DNA of 64,000 bases from Motiliproteus sp036960405 (GCA_036960405.1 JBALWS010000010.1:1-64000); one strand, 5' to 3'; positions 26,062 through 35,455 are shown, counted from the stretch's first letter. The notes: generated by a model from the sequence alone, not told the origin. Program-made: numbers and translations.

Positions 26062-27141
26062 ATGTCGATTAGCCAGCTATCCATTTCACATCTACGCAAT
26101 ATCGCATCACTCAAGCTAGAGCTATCTCCGCAGACCAATCTGTTCTATGGCGCTAACGGTAGCGGTAAGACATCGATCCTAGAAGCCGTTCACCTGCTCA
26201 GCCTAGGGCGATCGTTTCGCACCTCCAAGCATAAACACTATATTCAACATCAACAGCTCAACACGGTGTTGTTTGGCCGCATCCTTGGCGAGGCGGGGGA
26301 GCTGCCGATCGGCTTTCAGCGGCAGTCCGATGGTAGCCTTAAAATTCGTATCGCAGGCGAGCCGATAGACTCGTTAGCGACGCTGGCAGAACTGCTGCCG
26401 ATTCAGTTGATCAACTCAGATACCTTCTTGTTATTAGAGGGAAGTCCATCCGTTAGACGGCAATATATCGACTGGGGAGGATTCCACTTAGAGCCGCGCT
26501 TTTTAGCTGCCTGGAAAGCGGTTAGAAGAGTATTACAGCAGCGCAATAGTCTACTGAAATATGGTAAACTCGAGCCTTCGGTTCGAGCTGCGTGGGACCG
26601 TGAATTTATAGACCGTTCGCAGGAGCTAGACGGCTATCGGCAAGCTTATTTAGATCTGTTGCTGCCCTGCTTTGAACAACTTCTCAAGCAGCTGATTGAG
26701 CTTGATCAGCTCAGCCTGCATTATCATTGCGGCTGGGACAAAAAACGCGGTCTGGATACGGTATTAGAACAGGGTTTTGATAGGGACCGCAGCTTAGGTT
26801 TTACTCAGCAAGGTCCGCAGCGGGCGGATTTGAAGGTAAAGCTCAGCGGGATGATGGCTGCCGATGTGCTATCACGCGGCCAGCAGAAATTGGTTGTCAG
26901 CGCGCTGAAGGTGGCTCAAGGCTATTTGTTAAGGCAACAGACCCAGCGTAGCTGCGTTTACCTGATTGACGATCTACCTGCCGAACTCGATCGGCAGCAC
27001 CGGCAGCGGTTGTGCCGGCTACTCGAACAGCTCAATAGCCAGGTACTGGTCACCAGTACCGATAGAGAGGCTTTTGCTGGTTGTTGGAGTGAACATGTTG
27101 AGGTGCGTGACTTTGCGATAAGTGAAGGCGCTCTTGCGTAA
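26062..27141 (+). CDS. recF: DNA replication and repair protein RecF
   Basis: RecF is an SMC-like ATPase that helps load RecA at gaps. The 359-residue protein has the P-loop GANGSGKTS at residues 30-38 and the signature LSRGQQKLVVSAL near residue 270. It begins SISQLSISHLRNIASLKLEL, as usual. It sits between the dnaN terminator and gyrB. Confidence 0.95.
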   Translation: MSISQLSISHLRNIASLKLELSPQTNLFYGANGSGKTSILEAVHLLSLGRSFRTSKHKHYIQHQQLNTVLFGRILGEAGELPIGFQRQSDGSLKIRIAGEPIDSLATLAELLPIQLINSDTFLLLEGSPSVRRQYIDWGGFHLEPRFLAAWKAVRRVLQQRNSLLKYGKLEPSVRAAWDREFIDRSQELDGYRQAYLDLLLPCFEQLLKQLIELDQLSLHYHCGWDKKRGLDTVLEQGFDRDRSLGFTQQGPQRADLKVKLSGMMAADVLSRGQQKLVVSALKVAQGYLLRQQTQRSCVYLIDDLPAELDRQHRQRLCRLLEQLNSQVLVTSTDREAFAGCWSEHVEVRDFAISEGALA

Positions 27142-27185
27142 TCTGATTGCATTGACCCATAGAGGGTTAATAACGGGAGTTAGGA

Positions 27186-29609
27186 ATGAGCGACGGAACT
27201 GAGAACGCTTACGATTCGTCCAGTATCAAGGTATTGAAAGGCCTGGATGCAGTACGCAAACGTCCGGGTATGTATATCGGCGATACCGACGATGGCACCG
27301 GCCTTCACCATATGGTGTTCGAGGTGGTGGATAACTCCATCGATGAGGCGTTGGCCGGGTTCTGTAGCAGTGTCGACGTTATTATTCATCCCGATGAAAC
27401 CATCAGTGTGTTCGATGATGGCCGTGGTATACCGGTCGATATCCACGAGGAAGAGGGTGTATCTGCCGCCGAAGTTATCATGACGGTACTGCATGCCGGC
27501 GGTAAGTTCGACGATAACACCTACAAGGTCTCCGGTGGTTTGCACGGGGTGGGTGTTTCGGTGGTTAACGCGCTGTCGACTGAACTGAAGCTGACCGTTC
27601 GCCGCAACAACAAAGTGTACGAGCAAGTTTATCACCACGGTGTTCCCGCCAGTCCGATGGCGGTTGTGGGTGATACCGAGACGACCGGTACCCGGGTCCA
27701 TTTTAAACCGTCGCCGGAAACCTTCACTAACATCGAGTTTCAATACGACATCCTGGCCAAGCGACTGCGTGAACTGTCGTTTCTGAATTCAGGTGTCTGT
27801 ATCAACCTTAAAGATGAGCGTAGCGGTAAAGCGGATACGTTTATGTACGAGGGTGGTGTCAGTGCTTTTGTTGAGTATCTGAATCAAAACAAGACCGCTA
27901 TCAACCAGGTTTTTCATTTTACCGATACCAACGCAGAAGACATTGTTGTAGAAGTGTCGCTGCAGTGGAATGACAGCTACTCCGAGAGCATCCATTGTTT
28001 CACCAATAACATTCCTCAGCGCGACGGCGGCACCCACCTGTCGGGCTTCCGTGCCGCACTGACGCGTTCGTTGAACAGCTATATCGACTCGGAAAGCGTG
28101 CAGAAAAAGTCTAAGGTTGCGACCTCGGGCGATGATGCGCGTGAAGGCTTGACGGCGATCATCTCGGTTAAGGTTCCCGACCCTAAGTTTTCCTCGCAGA
28201 CAAAAGACAAGCTGGTTTCCTCGGAAGTTAAGACGGCGGTCGAAGTGGCGATGTACAAGCACCTGAGTGACCACCTGCAAGAGCACCCCACCGAGGCTAA
28301 AGCGATCGTTGGCAAGATGATCGATGCAGCACGTGCCCGTGAAGCGGCTCGTAAGGCGCGAGAGATGACCCGTCGTAAGGGGGCGCTGGATATTGCAGGT
28401 TTGCCTGGAAAACTGGCTGATTGCCAAGAGAAAGACCCTGCGCTGTCTGAAATCTACCTGGTGGAGGGTGATTCCGCTGGTGGTTCGGCTAAACAAGGGC
28501 GTGACCGTAAGACTCAAGCGATCTTGCCGCTCAAGGGTAAGATCCTTAACGTAGAGAAAGCGCGCTTCGATAAGATGCTCTCCTCTGCCGAAGTTGGCAC
28601 GTTGATTACGGCGCTAGGTTGCGGCATCGGACGCGAAGAATTTAACCCAGATAAGTTGCGCTATCACAGCATCATTATCATGACCGATGCCGACGTCGAC
28701 GGTTCGCACATCCGTACTCTGTTATTGACCTTCTTTTTCCGCCAGATGAATGTATTGGTCGAGCGTGGTCATGTATTCATTGCTCAGCCACCGCTCTACA
28801 AGATCAAAAAGGGTAAGCAGGAGCAGTATCTTAAAGATGATGAAGCGCTGGATAATTTCATGCTTCAAGCTGCACTTGATGGCACTAGCTTGCATGTTAA
28901 TCCTTCTGCACCGGGTATTACCGACTCGGGTCTTGAATCGTTGATTAACGAGTTTCGGCATGTCCAAAAACTGATTACCAGAATGTCACGTTTGTACCCT
29001 GAAGATGTGCTTCAGCGGATGATCTACGCCCCGGAGTTGTCGGAAGAGATGCTACGAGACCGTGAGACAGTAGCGGGCTGGACTCGTGATCTGGTTTCTA
29101 GCATTGAAGTCGAAAATAGCAAAGCCAGTACTTTTGAATCCAGTGTGGATAATGATACCGAGCGTCACCTTTATCTTCCGCAAGTGATTGTTACCTCTCA
29201 CGGTGTGCCGCATTACTACACCTTTGGTTATGATTTCTTCCTGTCGGGTGAGTACCAAGCGCTGATTAATCTGGGTAAAACGCTGATAGGTTTGCTGGAG
29301 GAGGGAGCCTATATTCAACGCGGTGAACGTAAGCTAGAGATCACCAAGTTTGAACAAGGTCTCGACTGGTTGATGGCTCAGGCAAAGCGCGGCTATTACA
29401 TCCAGCGTTATAAGGGTTTGGGTGAGATGAACCCAGAACAGCTTTGGGAAACGACTATGGATCCTGAATGCCGTCGGATGCTGCGGGTAACAATCGAGGA
29501 TGCTATCGCTGCGGATCAGATGTTCACTACGCTGATGGGTGACGAAGTGGAACCGCGCCGTCAATTCATCGAAACCAATGCGCTGAATGTGACCAATCTC
29601 GATATCTGA
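27186..29609 (+). CDS. gyrB: DNA gyrase subunit B
   Basis: GyrB drives negative supercoiling by hydrolysing ATP. The 807-residue protein has the GHKL ATPase motif EVVDNSIDEALAG and the TOPRIM motifs EGDSAGGSAKQGRDR and DADVDGSHI. It also has the long C-terminal insert characteristic of Gram-negative gyrases. A bidirectional-looking terminator follows. Confidence 0.98.
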   Translation: MSDGTENAYDSSSIKVLKGLDAVRKRPGMYIGDTDDGTGLHHMVFEVVDNSIDEALAGFCSSVDVIIHPDETISVFDDGRGIPVDIHEEEGVSAAEVIMTVLHAGGKFDDNTYKVSGGLHGVGVSVVNALSTELKLTVRRNNKVYEQVYHHGVPASPMAVVGDTETTGTRVHFKPSPETFTNIEFQYDILAKRLRELSFLNSGVCINLKDERSGKADTFMYEGGVSAFVEYLNQNKTAINQVFHFTDTNAEDIVVEVSLQWNDSYSESIHCFTNNIPQRDGGTHLSGFRAALTRSLNSYIDSESVQKKSKVATSGDDAREGLTAIISVKVPDPKFSSQTKDKLVSSEVKTAVEVAMYKHLSDHLQEHPTEAKAIVGKMIDAARAREAARKAREMTRRKGALDIAGLPGKLADCQEKDPALSEIYLVEGDSAGGSAKQGRDRKTQAILPLKGKILNVEKARFDKMLSSAEVGTLITALGCGIGREEFNPDKLRYHSIIIMTDADVDGSHIRTLLLTFFFRQMNVLVERGHVFIAQPPLYKIKKGKQEQYLKDDEALDNFMLQAALDGTSLHVNPSAPGITDSGLESLINEFRHVQKLITRMSRLYPEDVLQRMIYAPELSEEMLRDRETVAGWTRDLVSSIEVENSKASTFESSVDNDTERHLYLPQVIVTSHGVPHYYTFGYDFFLSGEYQALINLGKTLIGLLEEGAYIQRGERKLEITKFEQGLDWLMAQAKRGYYIQRYKGLGEMNPEQLWETTMDPECRRMLRVTIEDAIAADQMFTTLMGDEVEPRRQFIETNALNVTNLDI

Positions 29610-29647
29610 TCTGATAGTTATTGCTCAGTATTGAGCGTGCGAGTAAT

Positions 29648-29677
29648 GAAAAGGCCATCTTTATGATGGCCTTTTTT
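29648..29677. terminator. Terminator between gyrB and the PEP-CTERM gene
   Basis: AAAAGGCCATC and GATGGCCTTTT pair around TTTAT, followed on the plus strand by a T-run. It ends the gyrB transcript. Because the A-run on the other side supplies U residues too, it can also serve the convergent minus-strand gene ending at 29690. Confidence 0.85.
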
Positions 29678-29689
29678 GTGGTGTTTAAA

Positions 29690-30334
29690 TCATCCGTTGC
29701 GTCTTATCCGCATGACGATAAGAGCGGCACCAACCAGCAGTACGCTGCTTGGTTCAGGAATGGTGTTGGCCATTGCTCCTGGCGTTGGTATCTGCTGCGC
29801 TGAAAAATCACTAAGATTATCGCCGTTGTTAGCGGTTCGGTTCAGGCTCCAACCGGCGCTGATATCAGCCGTTGGATTACCGTTTCCGGCATTGAATAGC
29901 GTGGCATCACCGTATTGCAGTGCGTCGATGATGTCCCCCAAAGGGTTCCAAAGCTGGATAGCATCCGGTCCGTTTTGCCAGTCTACATTGGCGATCCAGT
30001 CACGCTGGGTAGCGACTAGAAGGTTGGCATCGGCAGTGGCAATTAACAATATACCGTCTGCGGGAACCACTGCTCCACTCAAATTTAGACTGCGATAGAT
30101 ATCGCCATTTCTCCCGTTGATGCCTATCAGTTGCCACCCCACAAGGTCCATTCCAGGGGTGCCAAACAGCTCGGTGAACGCGTCGTCGCTATCACTGCCA
30201 TCGCCATCGTATAACACCTCCTGAATGATCAGGCTGGCGTAAGCGTTGAGCGGTAGGGTTATTAGCAACAGTGCTGTTAAGAGTGCGCGTATAGTTGGGT
30301 TAGATAGATTATTTTTAACGAGGTATTTTTGCAT
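29690..30334 (-). CDS. Lamin-tail-like exported protein with PEP-CTERM anchor
   Basis: The 214-residue protein has a signal peptide (hydrophobic core LLTALLLITLPLNAYA). A beta-rich domain (about residues 34-150, starting LIIQEVLYDGDGSDSDDAF) resembles lamin-tail domains. The C-terminal IPEPSSVLLVGAALIVMRIRRNG begins with Pro-Glu-Pro at 193-195, then a membrane helix and an arginine tail. This is the PEP-CTERM sorting signal, normally cut by an EpsH-type exosortase on the way to the surface or matrix. No exosortase lies in the window. The role is unknown. Confidence 0.8.
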   Translation of the reverse strand: MQKYLVKNNLSNPTIRALLTALLLITLPLNAYASLIIQEVLYDGDGSDSDDAFTELFGTPGMDLVGWQLIGINGRNGDIYRSLNLSGAVVPADGILLIATADANLLVATQRDWIANVDWQNGPDAIQLWNPLGDIIDALQYGDATLFNAGNGNPTADISAGWSLNRTANNGDNLSDFSAQQIPTPGAMANTIPEPSSVLLVGAALIVMRIRRNG

Positions 30335-30499
30335 TAGGTGTTCCTCTCCTTGGATTACCTGCGGGCTGCTGCTGTAGCGACGTCTGTAGTTAGATAGGCT
30401 GAATGGCGATTGAGTTTATGGACGTCCTGTCCTGCTCAATGCGCGTTGCAGTCATCAAGGTATAGCATAAATGCGTGCCCTATGAATGAGCGCACAGAG

Positions 30500-30515
30500 T
30501 GTTTCACGTGAAACA
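30500..30515. promoter_or_regulatory. parS centromere site
   Basis: TGTTTCACGTGAAACA is a perfect match to the 16-bp palindromic parS recognised by chromosomal ParB. It lies 8 bp past the histone-deacetylase-family gene, about 7 kb from dnaA and 14 kb from the putative oriC. Confidence 0.93.
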
Positions 30516-30523
30516 TTAGGCTG

Positions 30524-31483
30524 TTATTCGTTGGTGTCTGAGTTGCTTAGATAACGCTTCTGAAAGGCAGCATTGGCAGTCTCAAATAGTAAAGCGTGGC
30601 GTTGGGCAAGCTGTTGATGGTCGTGATCGTACCCGCCGCCAATCACGCAGGCTGTTGGAAGGTTAAGCCGTTGAGCCCACTCGATCACATGGCGATCTCT
30701 TTTGCGGATACCGTCATCTGAAAGAGCTAGCAACCCGAGCCGATCATCAAGGTGCACATCCGAGCCAGCATCGTAAATCAGCAGATCAAAGGGCTTGTGC
30801 TGCTCCAGTTGAGACAGTGTCTGTGTGAGCATCTGGAGGTACTCTGCGTCACCAGTGCCGTTCGCTAGCGCCACGTCTAAATCGCTGCATTGTTTGTCGA
30901 AAGGGTAGTTGTTCTGTGCGTGTATCGAGCAGGTAAAGCAGCGTGATTCATGACGCAAAATATGCGCACTGCCGTCTCCTTGGTGTACGTCGCAATCGAG
31001 AATCAATATACGTTTCACGTGACGTTGCTTAAGTAGGGTCATTGCAGCTACTGCAAGATCGTTAAACACGCAAAAGCCTTGGCCATGATCTGAAAAAGCG
31101 TGATGCGTTCCGCCAGCGAGATGGCAGGCGAGCCCATTTTTGAGCGCCAATTGACATGCCTGCAGGGTTCCGCCAACGGCGGTAAGGGTTCGAGTGACCA
31201 GTGCTTGAGACCAGGGAAGCCCGAGTAGCTTTAACGCATCCTGGCTGATATGACCGCCGATAAAAGCATCGACATAGTCGCTATCATGAGCCAGTTTTAA
31301 CCACTCTGTCGGGCAGGGAGATGAGATGTGGGTATTGGCGTTGTTGGCGATGCTGCGCTGTTGAAGAAGTTCGTAGAGCAAGCGGTATTTATCCATTGGG
31401 AAACGGTGTTTTGGATTCCACGGAATGCTGTAGTTGTGGCTGTAGACAAGCGGAACGCCGATTGAAGGCGTGTTGTGTTTCAC
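30524..31483 (-). CDS. Histone deacetylase family protein
   Basis: This is a zinc-dependent deacetylase of the arginase/HDAC fold; bacterial members act on acetylated polyamines or other small molecules. The 319-residue protein has the expected motifs: AGGTHHAFSDHGQGFCVFND, DCDVHQGDGSA and YDAGSDVHLDDRLG, which hold the metal ligands. The only plausible start is the GTG at 31483, which lies inside a parS-like palindrome. The substrate cannot be read from the sequence. Confidence 0.88.
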   Translation of the reverse strand: MKHNTPSIGVPLVYSHNYSIPWNPKHRFPMDKYRLLYELLQQRSIANNANTHISSPCPTEWLKLAHDSDYVDAFIGGHISQDALKLLGLPWSQALVTRTLTAVGGTLQACQLALKNGLACHLAGGTHHAFSDHGQGFCVFNDLAVAAMTLLKQRHVKRILILDCDVHQGDGSAHILRHESRCFTCSIHAQNNYPFDKQCSDLDVALANGTGDAEYLQMLTQTLSQLEQHKPFDLLIYDAGSDVHLDDRLGLLALSDDGIRKRDRHVIEWAQRLNLPTACVIGGGYDHDHQQLAQRHALLFETANAAFQKRYLSNSDTNE

Positions 31484-31491
31484 GTGAAACC
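31476..31491. promoter_or_regulatory. Second parS site, overlapping a start codon
   Basis: TGTTTCACGTGAAACC matches the parS consensus at 15 of 16 positions. The GTG start codon of the deacetylase-family gene is part of the palindrome. ParB loading here could influence that gene. Confidence 0.85.
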
Positions 31492-31497
31492 TATTGC

Positions 31498-32043
31498 TTA
31501 TGGGGATTCATTGAGCAGGTAGTCGACCGCAGCGGCTAGATCAACAAAGTGATCGACCGACTCCAAGCCCTTGCCACTGGCCAAGGTTTTTTGGCCTTTG
31601 CCGGTCAGTACTAGCAGTGCACGGCAACCGCAGGCTTGCCCAGCTTGGAGATCCCGCAGGCTGTCACCGATCATGATCGCACCTTTGGCGGAACCGTTAA
31701 GGCTGGCTTCGATTTGCTGGATGAGACCGGGAAGTGGCTTACGGCAGATGCAGGCATCGTCAGGGCTGTGAGGGCAGTAGAAGATACCGTTGATACGTCC
31801 GCCAGCTTGCTCGACCAGTGTGGTCATTTTCTGGTGCATCGCATCCAGATCAGACTGCTGAAAGTAACCGCGCCCCAAACCTGATTGATTGGTTGCGACC
31901 ATAACGGTAAAACCAGCCTGAGTGAGACGGGCGATCGCTTCCGCACTTCCAGGAATCGGGATCCATTCCTCGGCTGATTTTACGTACGCATCGGAGTCCT
32001 GATTGATGACGCCGTCGCGATCTAGAATTACCAGTTTGTTCAT
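31498..32043 (-). CDS. gmhB: D-glycero-beta-D-manno-heptose 1,7-bisphosphate 7-phosphatase
   Basis: GmhB removes the 7-phosphate in the pathway making ADP-heptose for the lipopolysaccharide core. The 181-residue HAD-family protein has the catalytic LDRDGVIN motif (Asp8 and Asp10). It also has the zinc-binding insert with Cys and His in CPHSPDDACICRKP. gmhB lies between gyrB and glyS in Pseudomonas too. Confidence 0.93.
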   Translation of the reverse strand: MNKLVILDRDGVINQDSDAYVKSAEEWIPIPGSAEAIARLTQAGFTVMVATNQSGLGRGYFQQSDLDAMHQKMTTLVEQAGGRINGIFYCPHSPDDACICRKPLPGLIQQIEASLNGSAKGAIMIGDSLRDLQAGQACGCRALLVLTGKGQKTLASGKGLESVDHFVDLAAAVDYLLNESP

Positions 32044-32101
32044 GTAGTCGTGCCTATCAAAATAAAATGAGCGGACATTGCTAGCGCATATTTGGCTATC
32101 A

Positions 32102-32227
32102 CGGCATAGCGTACATCCGGTACATCGCCGCTAACACCATCCATGGCTACCGCGGCATACCGTACATCCTGTACATCGCCGCTAACACCATCCATGGCTA
32201 CCGCGGCATACCGTACATCCTGTACAT
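32102..32227. repeat. Tandem repeat, 51-bp period, about 2.5 copies
   Basis: Units start at 32102, 32153 and 32204. Each begins CGGCATA(C/G)CGTACATCC and continues through CGCCGCTAACACCATCC to GGCTACCG. The third unit is cut after 24 bp and runs directly into the glyS terminator. The first unit has a few changes, and the second and third agree perfectly over their shared part. A partial copy lies beside the yidC terminator at 20471. The period of 17 codons leaves an open minus-strand frame with repeated amino acids, which I regard as accidental. Confidence 0.85.
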
Positions 32228-32259
32228 AAAAAAGCCGGTGTAGAGTATACACCGGCTTT
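32228..32259 (-). terminator. Terminator of the glyQS operon
   Basis: AAAGCCGGTGTA and TACACCGGCTTT pair perfectly over 12 bp around GAGTA, with an A-run on the plus strand that gives a U-run on the minus-strand transcript. It lies about 22 bp past the glyS stop. Confidence 0.9.
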
Positions 32260-32281
32260 CGAGTGGAGCAGGTTTGCTGGT

Positions 32282-34342
32282 TTACAGTAGAGATATATCT
32301 GCGACTAACATGAATCTAGAACGTAGTTGGTTGAGCAGTCTAATCCGGTTAGTCCGAATAGCCTCGTCATCTGCCATCACCATAACGTCTTCAAAGAACT
32401 GATCGATAGTGGGCTGTAGACCTGCTAATTTCTCCAGAATGCCTTTGTAGTCACCCTGGGTTAGCAAGGTGTTGATTGTGGCATTAAGGCTTTCCAGGGC
32501 GCTGTAAAGAGCGCTTTCAGACTCCTCTTGGAATAGAGCCTTATTCGGGGGCAATGACCCCAGAGCTTTCTGTTTAGCTAGAATGTTGGCAACGCGTTTA
32601 TTGGCGGCTTCAAGGGATTCTGCCTGAGGCAATGTACGAAAGTGATTGACCGCCTGTACGCGTCGATCGAACTCCAGAGGTTTGGTTGGACGTATAGCCA
32701 TTACTGCTAGGAAAACTTCGGCAGGGACACCTTCGTCGGCATACCATGCACGGAAGCGTTCTAGCATGAATGCTAGTACTTGTTGTTCAAGTCCGGCACG
32801 AGCAGGTAAGTTGCTGTGTAAGTCTGCTGCCTGTTCCAGTAACAGTTGCAGATCCAAATCCAACTTATGCTCGACCATAATGCGCAGGGTACCGAGGGTG
32901 GCACGACGCAACGCGAAGGGGTCTTTACTACCGGTAGGTGGCTGCTTGATACCGAATAATCCAACCAGGGTATCGAGTCGATCGGCCAATGCGATAGCGA
33001 TACCGGTACGCGTTTGTGGCAAGGTATCACCGGCAAACTTAGGCAGGTACTGCTCGTTGATTGCCGCAGCCACTTCCGCGGGCTCACCATCGTTGAGTGC
33101 GTAATAAGAACCCATCAGGCCCTGTAGATCGGTGAACTCCAGTACCATCTCGGTAACCAGATCGGTCTTGGCTAACTTAGCCGCTCGCTCTGCCCAGTCG
33201 CTGTTGCCGCCGATCTGTTGCGCAATGAGGGTCGCCAACTTTGCCACGCGCTCAGCTTTATCATGAACCGTTCCTAACTCGACTTGGAACACGATCGATT
33301 TCAATTTCTCGATACGTGATTCAAGGCTGCTCTTCTTATCGGTTTCGAAGAAGAATGCAGCGTCAGACAGACGCGGGCGAATCACCTTTTCATTACCGGC
33401 AATCACTTGCTGGGGGTCTTTGCTCTCGATGTTGGACACTGTGATGAAGTGCGGTTGAATCTTGCCCTCTGCATCGACCACGTGGAAATATTTCTGGTGC
33501 TCCTTCATCGATGAGATCAAGGCCTCAGCAGGGACCTCCAGGAAACGCTGCTCGAAGCGTCCAGCCAGAGCGACGGGCCATTCGTTCAAGCCGGTGACTT
33601 CGTCCAGTAAGGCTGGATCGATAACGGCCTGTGCCTTCAAGGTGGCGGCGGCGAAATTGACCTGCTCTTCGATGTTGGCGCGACGCTTGGCGAAGTCGGC
33701 AATGACATAACCGGTCTCGGCTAGCACGCTTTCATATTCACTCGGTGCCATCAATTCGATCGGCTTGTTGTAGTGGAAACGATGGCCGTAGGTCTGGCGT
33801 CCGGTCTGGCGTCCAAGGATCTGTGCATCAACCACTTCGTCACCGAACAACATCACGCACCAGTGTGCCGGGCGGACAAACTCGGTGCGGTTAGCGCCCC
33901 AGCGCATGCGCTTAGGGATCGGTAGCTTGGCTAAAGATTGATTAACGATATCGGCGAGTAATGCTTGCGCAGGCTTGCCCTGTTGCTGTGACTTAAACAG
34001 GTAGTACTGGCCTTTGTCGGTATCCAGTGTTTGCAGTTCAGCAACGCTGACACCACAGCCTCGGGCGAAACCTTCCACCGCTTTTTCAGGCGCCTTGGTT
34101 GAGGGGCCGCGTTTCTCCAGATCCAGATCCGGTTGGCGGCTATCGAGTGCCGAAACCAATACCGCCAGACGGCGGGGGGAGGCAAAAAGTTTGGCGGACT
34201 GATAGCCTAAATTTGCTTCTTTTAGCCCCGCTTCGATCTCTGCACCGAACGCTTGGGACAGCGTTTTTAGCGCCTTGGGAGGAAGCTCTTCAGTGCCGAT
34301 CTCGACCAGGAAATCTTGGCTAGTGTTGTTAAGATCGGTCAT
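32282..34342 (-). CDS. glyS: Glycyl-tRNA synthetase beta subunit
   Basis: GlyS is the tRNA-binding subunit of the bacterial two-subunit glycyl-tRNA synthetase. The 686-residue protein begins with the conserved LVEIGTEELPPKALK. It carries the HD-like and anticodon-binding parts toward the C-terminus (DRLDTLVGLFGIKQPPTGSKDPF). Its start overlaps the glyQ stop by a few bases, indicating translational coupling. Confidence 0.97.
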   Translation of the reverse strand: MTDLNNTSQDFLVEIGTEELPPKALKTLSQAFGAEIEAGLKEANLGYQSAKLFASPRRLAVLVSALDSRQPDLDLEKRGPSTKAPEKAVEGFARGCGVSVAELQTLDTDKGQYYLFKSQQQGKPAQALLADIVNQSLAKLPIPKRMRWGANRTEFVRPAHWCVMLFGDEVVDAQILGRQTGRQTYGHRFHYNKPIELMAPSEYESVLAETGYVIADFAKRRANIEEQVNFAAATLKAQAVIDPALLDEVTGLNEWPVALAGRFEQRFLEVPAEALISSMKEHQKYFHVVDAEGKIQPHFITVSNIESKDPQQVIAGNEKVIRPRLSDAAFFFETDKKSSLESRIEKLKSIVFQVELGTVHDKAERVAKLATLIAQQIGGNSDWAERAAKLAKTDLVTEMVLEFTDLQGLMGSYYALNDGEPAEVAAAINEQYLPKFAGDTLPQTRTGIAIALADRLDTLVGLFGIKQPPTGSKDPFALRRATLGTLRIMVEHKLDLDLQLLLEQAADLHSNLPARAGLEQQVLAFMLERFRAWYADEGVPAEVFLAVMAIRPTKPLEFDRRVQAVNHFRTLPQAESLEAANKRVANILAKQKALGSLPPNKALFQEESESALYSALESLNATINTLLTQGDYKGILEKLAGLQPTIDQFFEDVMVMADDEAIRTNRIRLLNQLRSRFMLVADISLL

Positions 34343-35292
34343 CAGTTGTTCTCCCCGCTAGCATTGAGCAGTTCGTTTCTAAGGGCCTCATCAGCCAGTG
34401 GGAAACCTTTAGCTTTACGTGTCTCGTAGTAGGTTTCACACACGGCGCGAGCCAGTGTCCGAACCCGCAGGATGTAACGCTGACGCTCGGTGACTGAGAT
34501 TGCGTGACGGGCATCCAGCAGGTTGAACACGTGCGAGGCTTTCATCACCATCTCGTAGGCGGGCAGTGCTAAGCCTTTCTCAACCAGTCGGCTGCTCTCT
34601 TTTTCGTAGTTATCGAAGCAGCTGAACAGGAAGTCGACATCGGCTTCTTCGAAGTTGTAGGTCGACATCTCGACTTCGTTCTGGTGGAACACATCGCCGT
34701 AGGTCACCTTGCGCTGCGGACCGTCGGTCCAGATCAGGTCGTAGATGCTGTCGACGCCCTGCAGATACATGGCGATCCGCTCAAGCCCGTAGGTGATCTC
34801 GCCGGTGACAGGAAAACACTCGAGACCGCCGACCTGTTGGAAGTAGGTGAACTGGGTCACTTCCATGCCGTTGAGCCAAACTTCCCAACCCAAACCCCAT
34901 GCACCCAGCGTTGGTGATTCCCAGTTATCCTCGACGAAGCGGATATCGTGCACCAGTGGGTCGATGCCGAGCATTCTGAGCGAGTCGAGATAGAGCTCTT
35001 GAATGTTATCCGGGGAAGGCTTCATCACCACCTGAAACTGGTAGTAGTGCTGCAGGCGGTTAGGGTTCTCGCCGTAGCGACCGTCAGTAGGACGGCGACA
35101 GGGTTGAACGTAAGCGGCGCTCCATTTTTCTGGGCCAACGGCGCGCAGGGTTGTCGCTGGGTGAAAGGTACCTGCTCCCACCTCCATATCCAGTGGCTGT
35201 ACGAGCACGCAGCCCTGTTCCGCCCAGTATTGCTGCAGCGCCAGGATCAGTCCCTGGAAGGTGCTGACATCGGCTTTTATCGGGTCACTCAC
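34342..35292 (-). CDS. glyQ: Glycyl-tRNA synthetase alpha subunit
   Basis: GlyQ is the catalytic subunit that activates glycine. The 316-residue protein shows the class II core, with the hallmark GAGTFHPATTLRA and QPCRRPTDGRYGENPNRLQ regions. It is the first gene of glyQS. A TATAAT at 35404-35409 and a set of three DnaA boxes lie upstream. Confidence 0.97.
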   Translation of the reverse strand: MSDPIKADVSTFQGLILALQQYWAEQGCVLVQPLDMEVGAGTFHPATTLRAVGPEKWSAAYVQPCRRPTDGRYGENPNRLQHYYQFQVVMKPSPDNIQELYLDSLRMLGIDPLVHDIRFVEDNWESPTLGAWGLGWEVWLNGMEVTQFTYFQQVGGLECFPVTGEITYGLERIAMYLQGVDSIYDLIWTDGPQRKVTYGDVFHQNEVEMSTYNFEEADVDFLFSCFDNYEKESSRLVEKGLALPAYEMVMKASHVFNLLDARHAISVTERQRYILRVRTLARAVCETYYETRKAKGFPLADEALRNELLNASGENN

Positions 35293-35403
35293 GGTTTTGT
35301 CACCATCTCAATTGGTTTCAAGGCTTACTGGGGTTGTCCGGTATTCAAGCTGCGCAACGATTTTGCGGTTTAAATGCCCGAGCCCCATCGATTCAAACCG
35401 GGC

Positions 35404-35409
35404 ATTATA
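35404..35409 (-). promoter_or_regulatory. Probable -10 element of the glyQS promoter
   Basis: A perfect TATAAT on the minus strand lies about 110 bp before glyQ. No good -35 is present at 17 bp, so the promoter may depend on an activator or on upstream sites such as the DnaA boxes at 35456-35485. Confidence 0.45.
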
Positions 35410-35455
35410 CATCAAGCCGGTCGTTATTTGGGCAGTTAAACGGCGTCTAAAAGGC

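Noticed and set aside
30999..31030. Third parS inside the deacetylase-family gene
   Set aside because: CGTTTCACGTGACG matches only one half-site well. I keep it as a possible weak site under the parS finding but not as a feature.
32040..32252. A 70-codon minus-strand frame with repeated DVRYAAVAMDGVSGD
   Set aside because: It is simply the 51-bp tandem repeat read in frame, and it runs through the terminator. The repeat explains the open frame.
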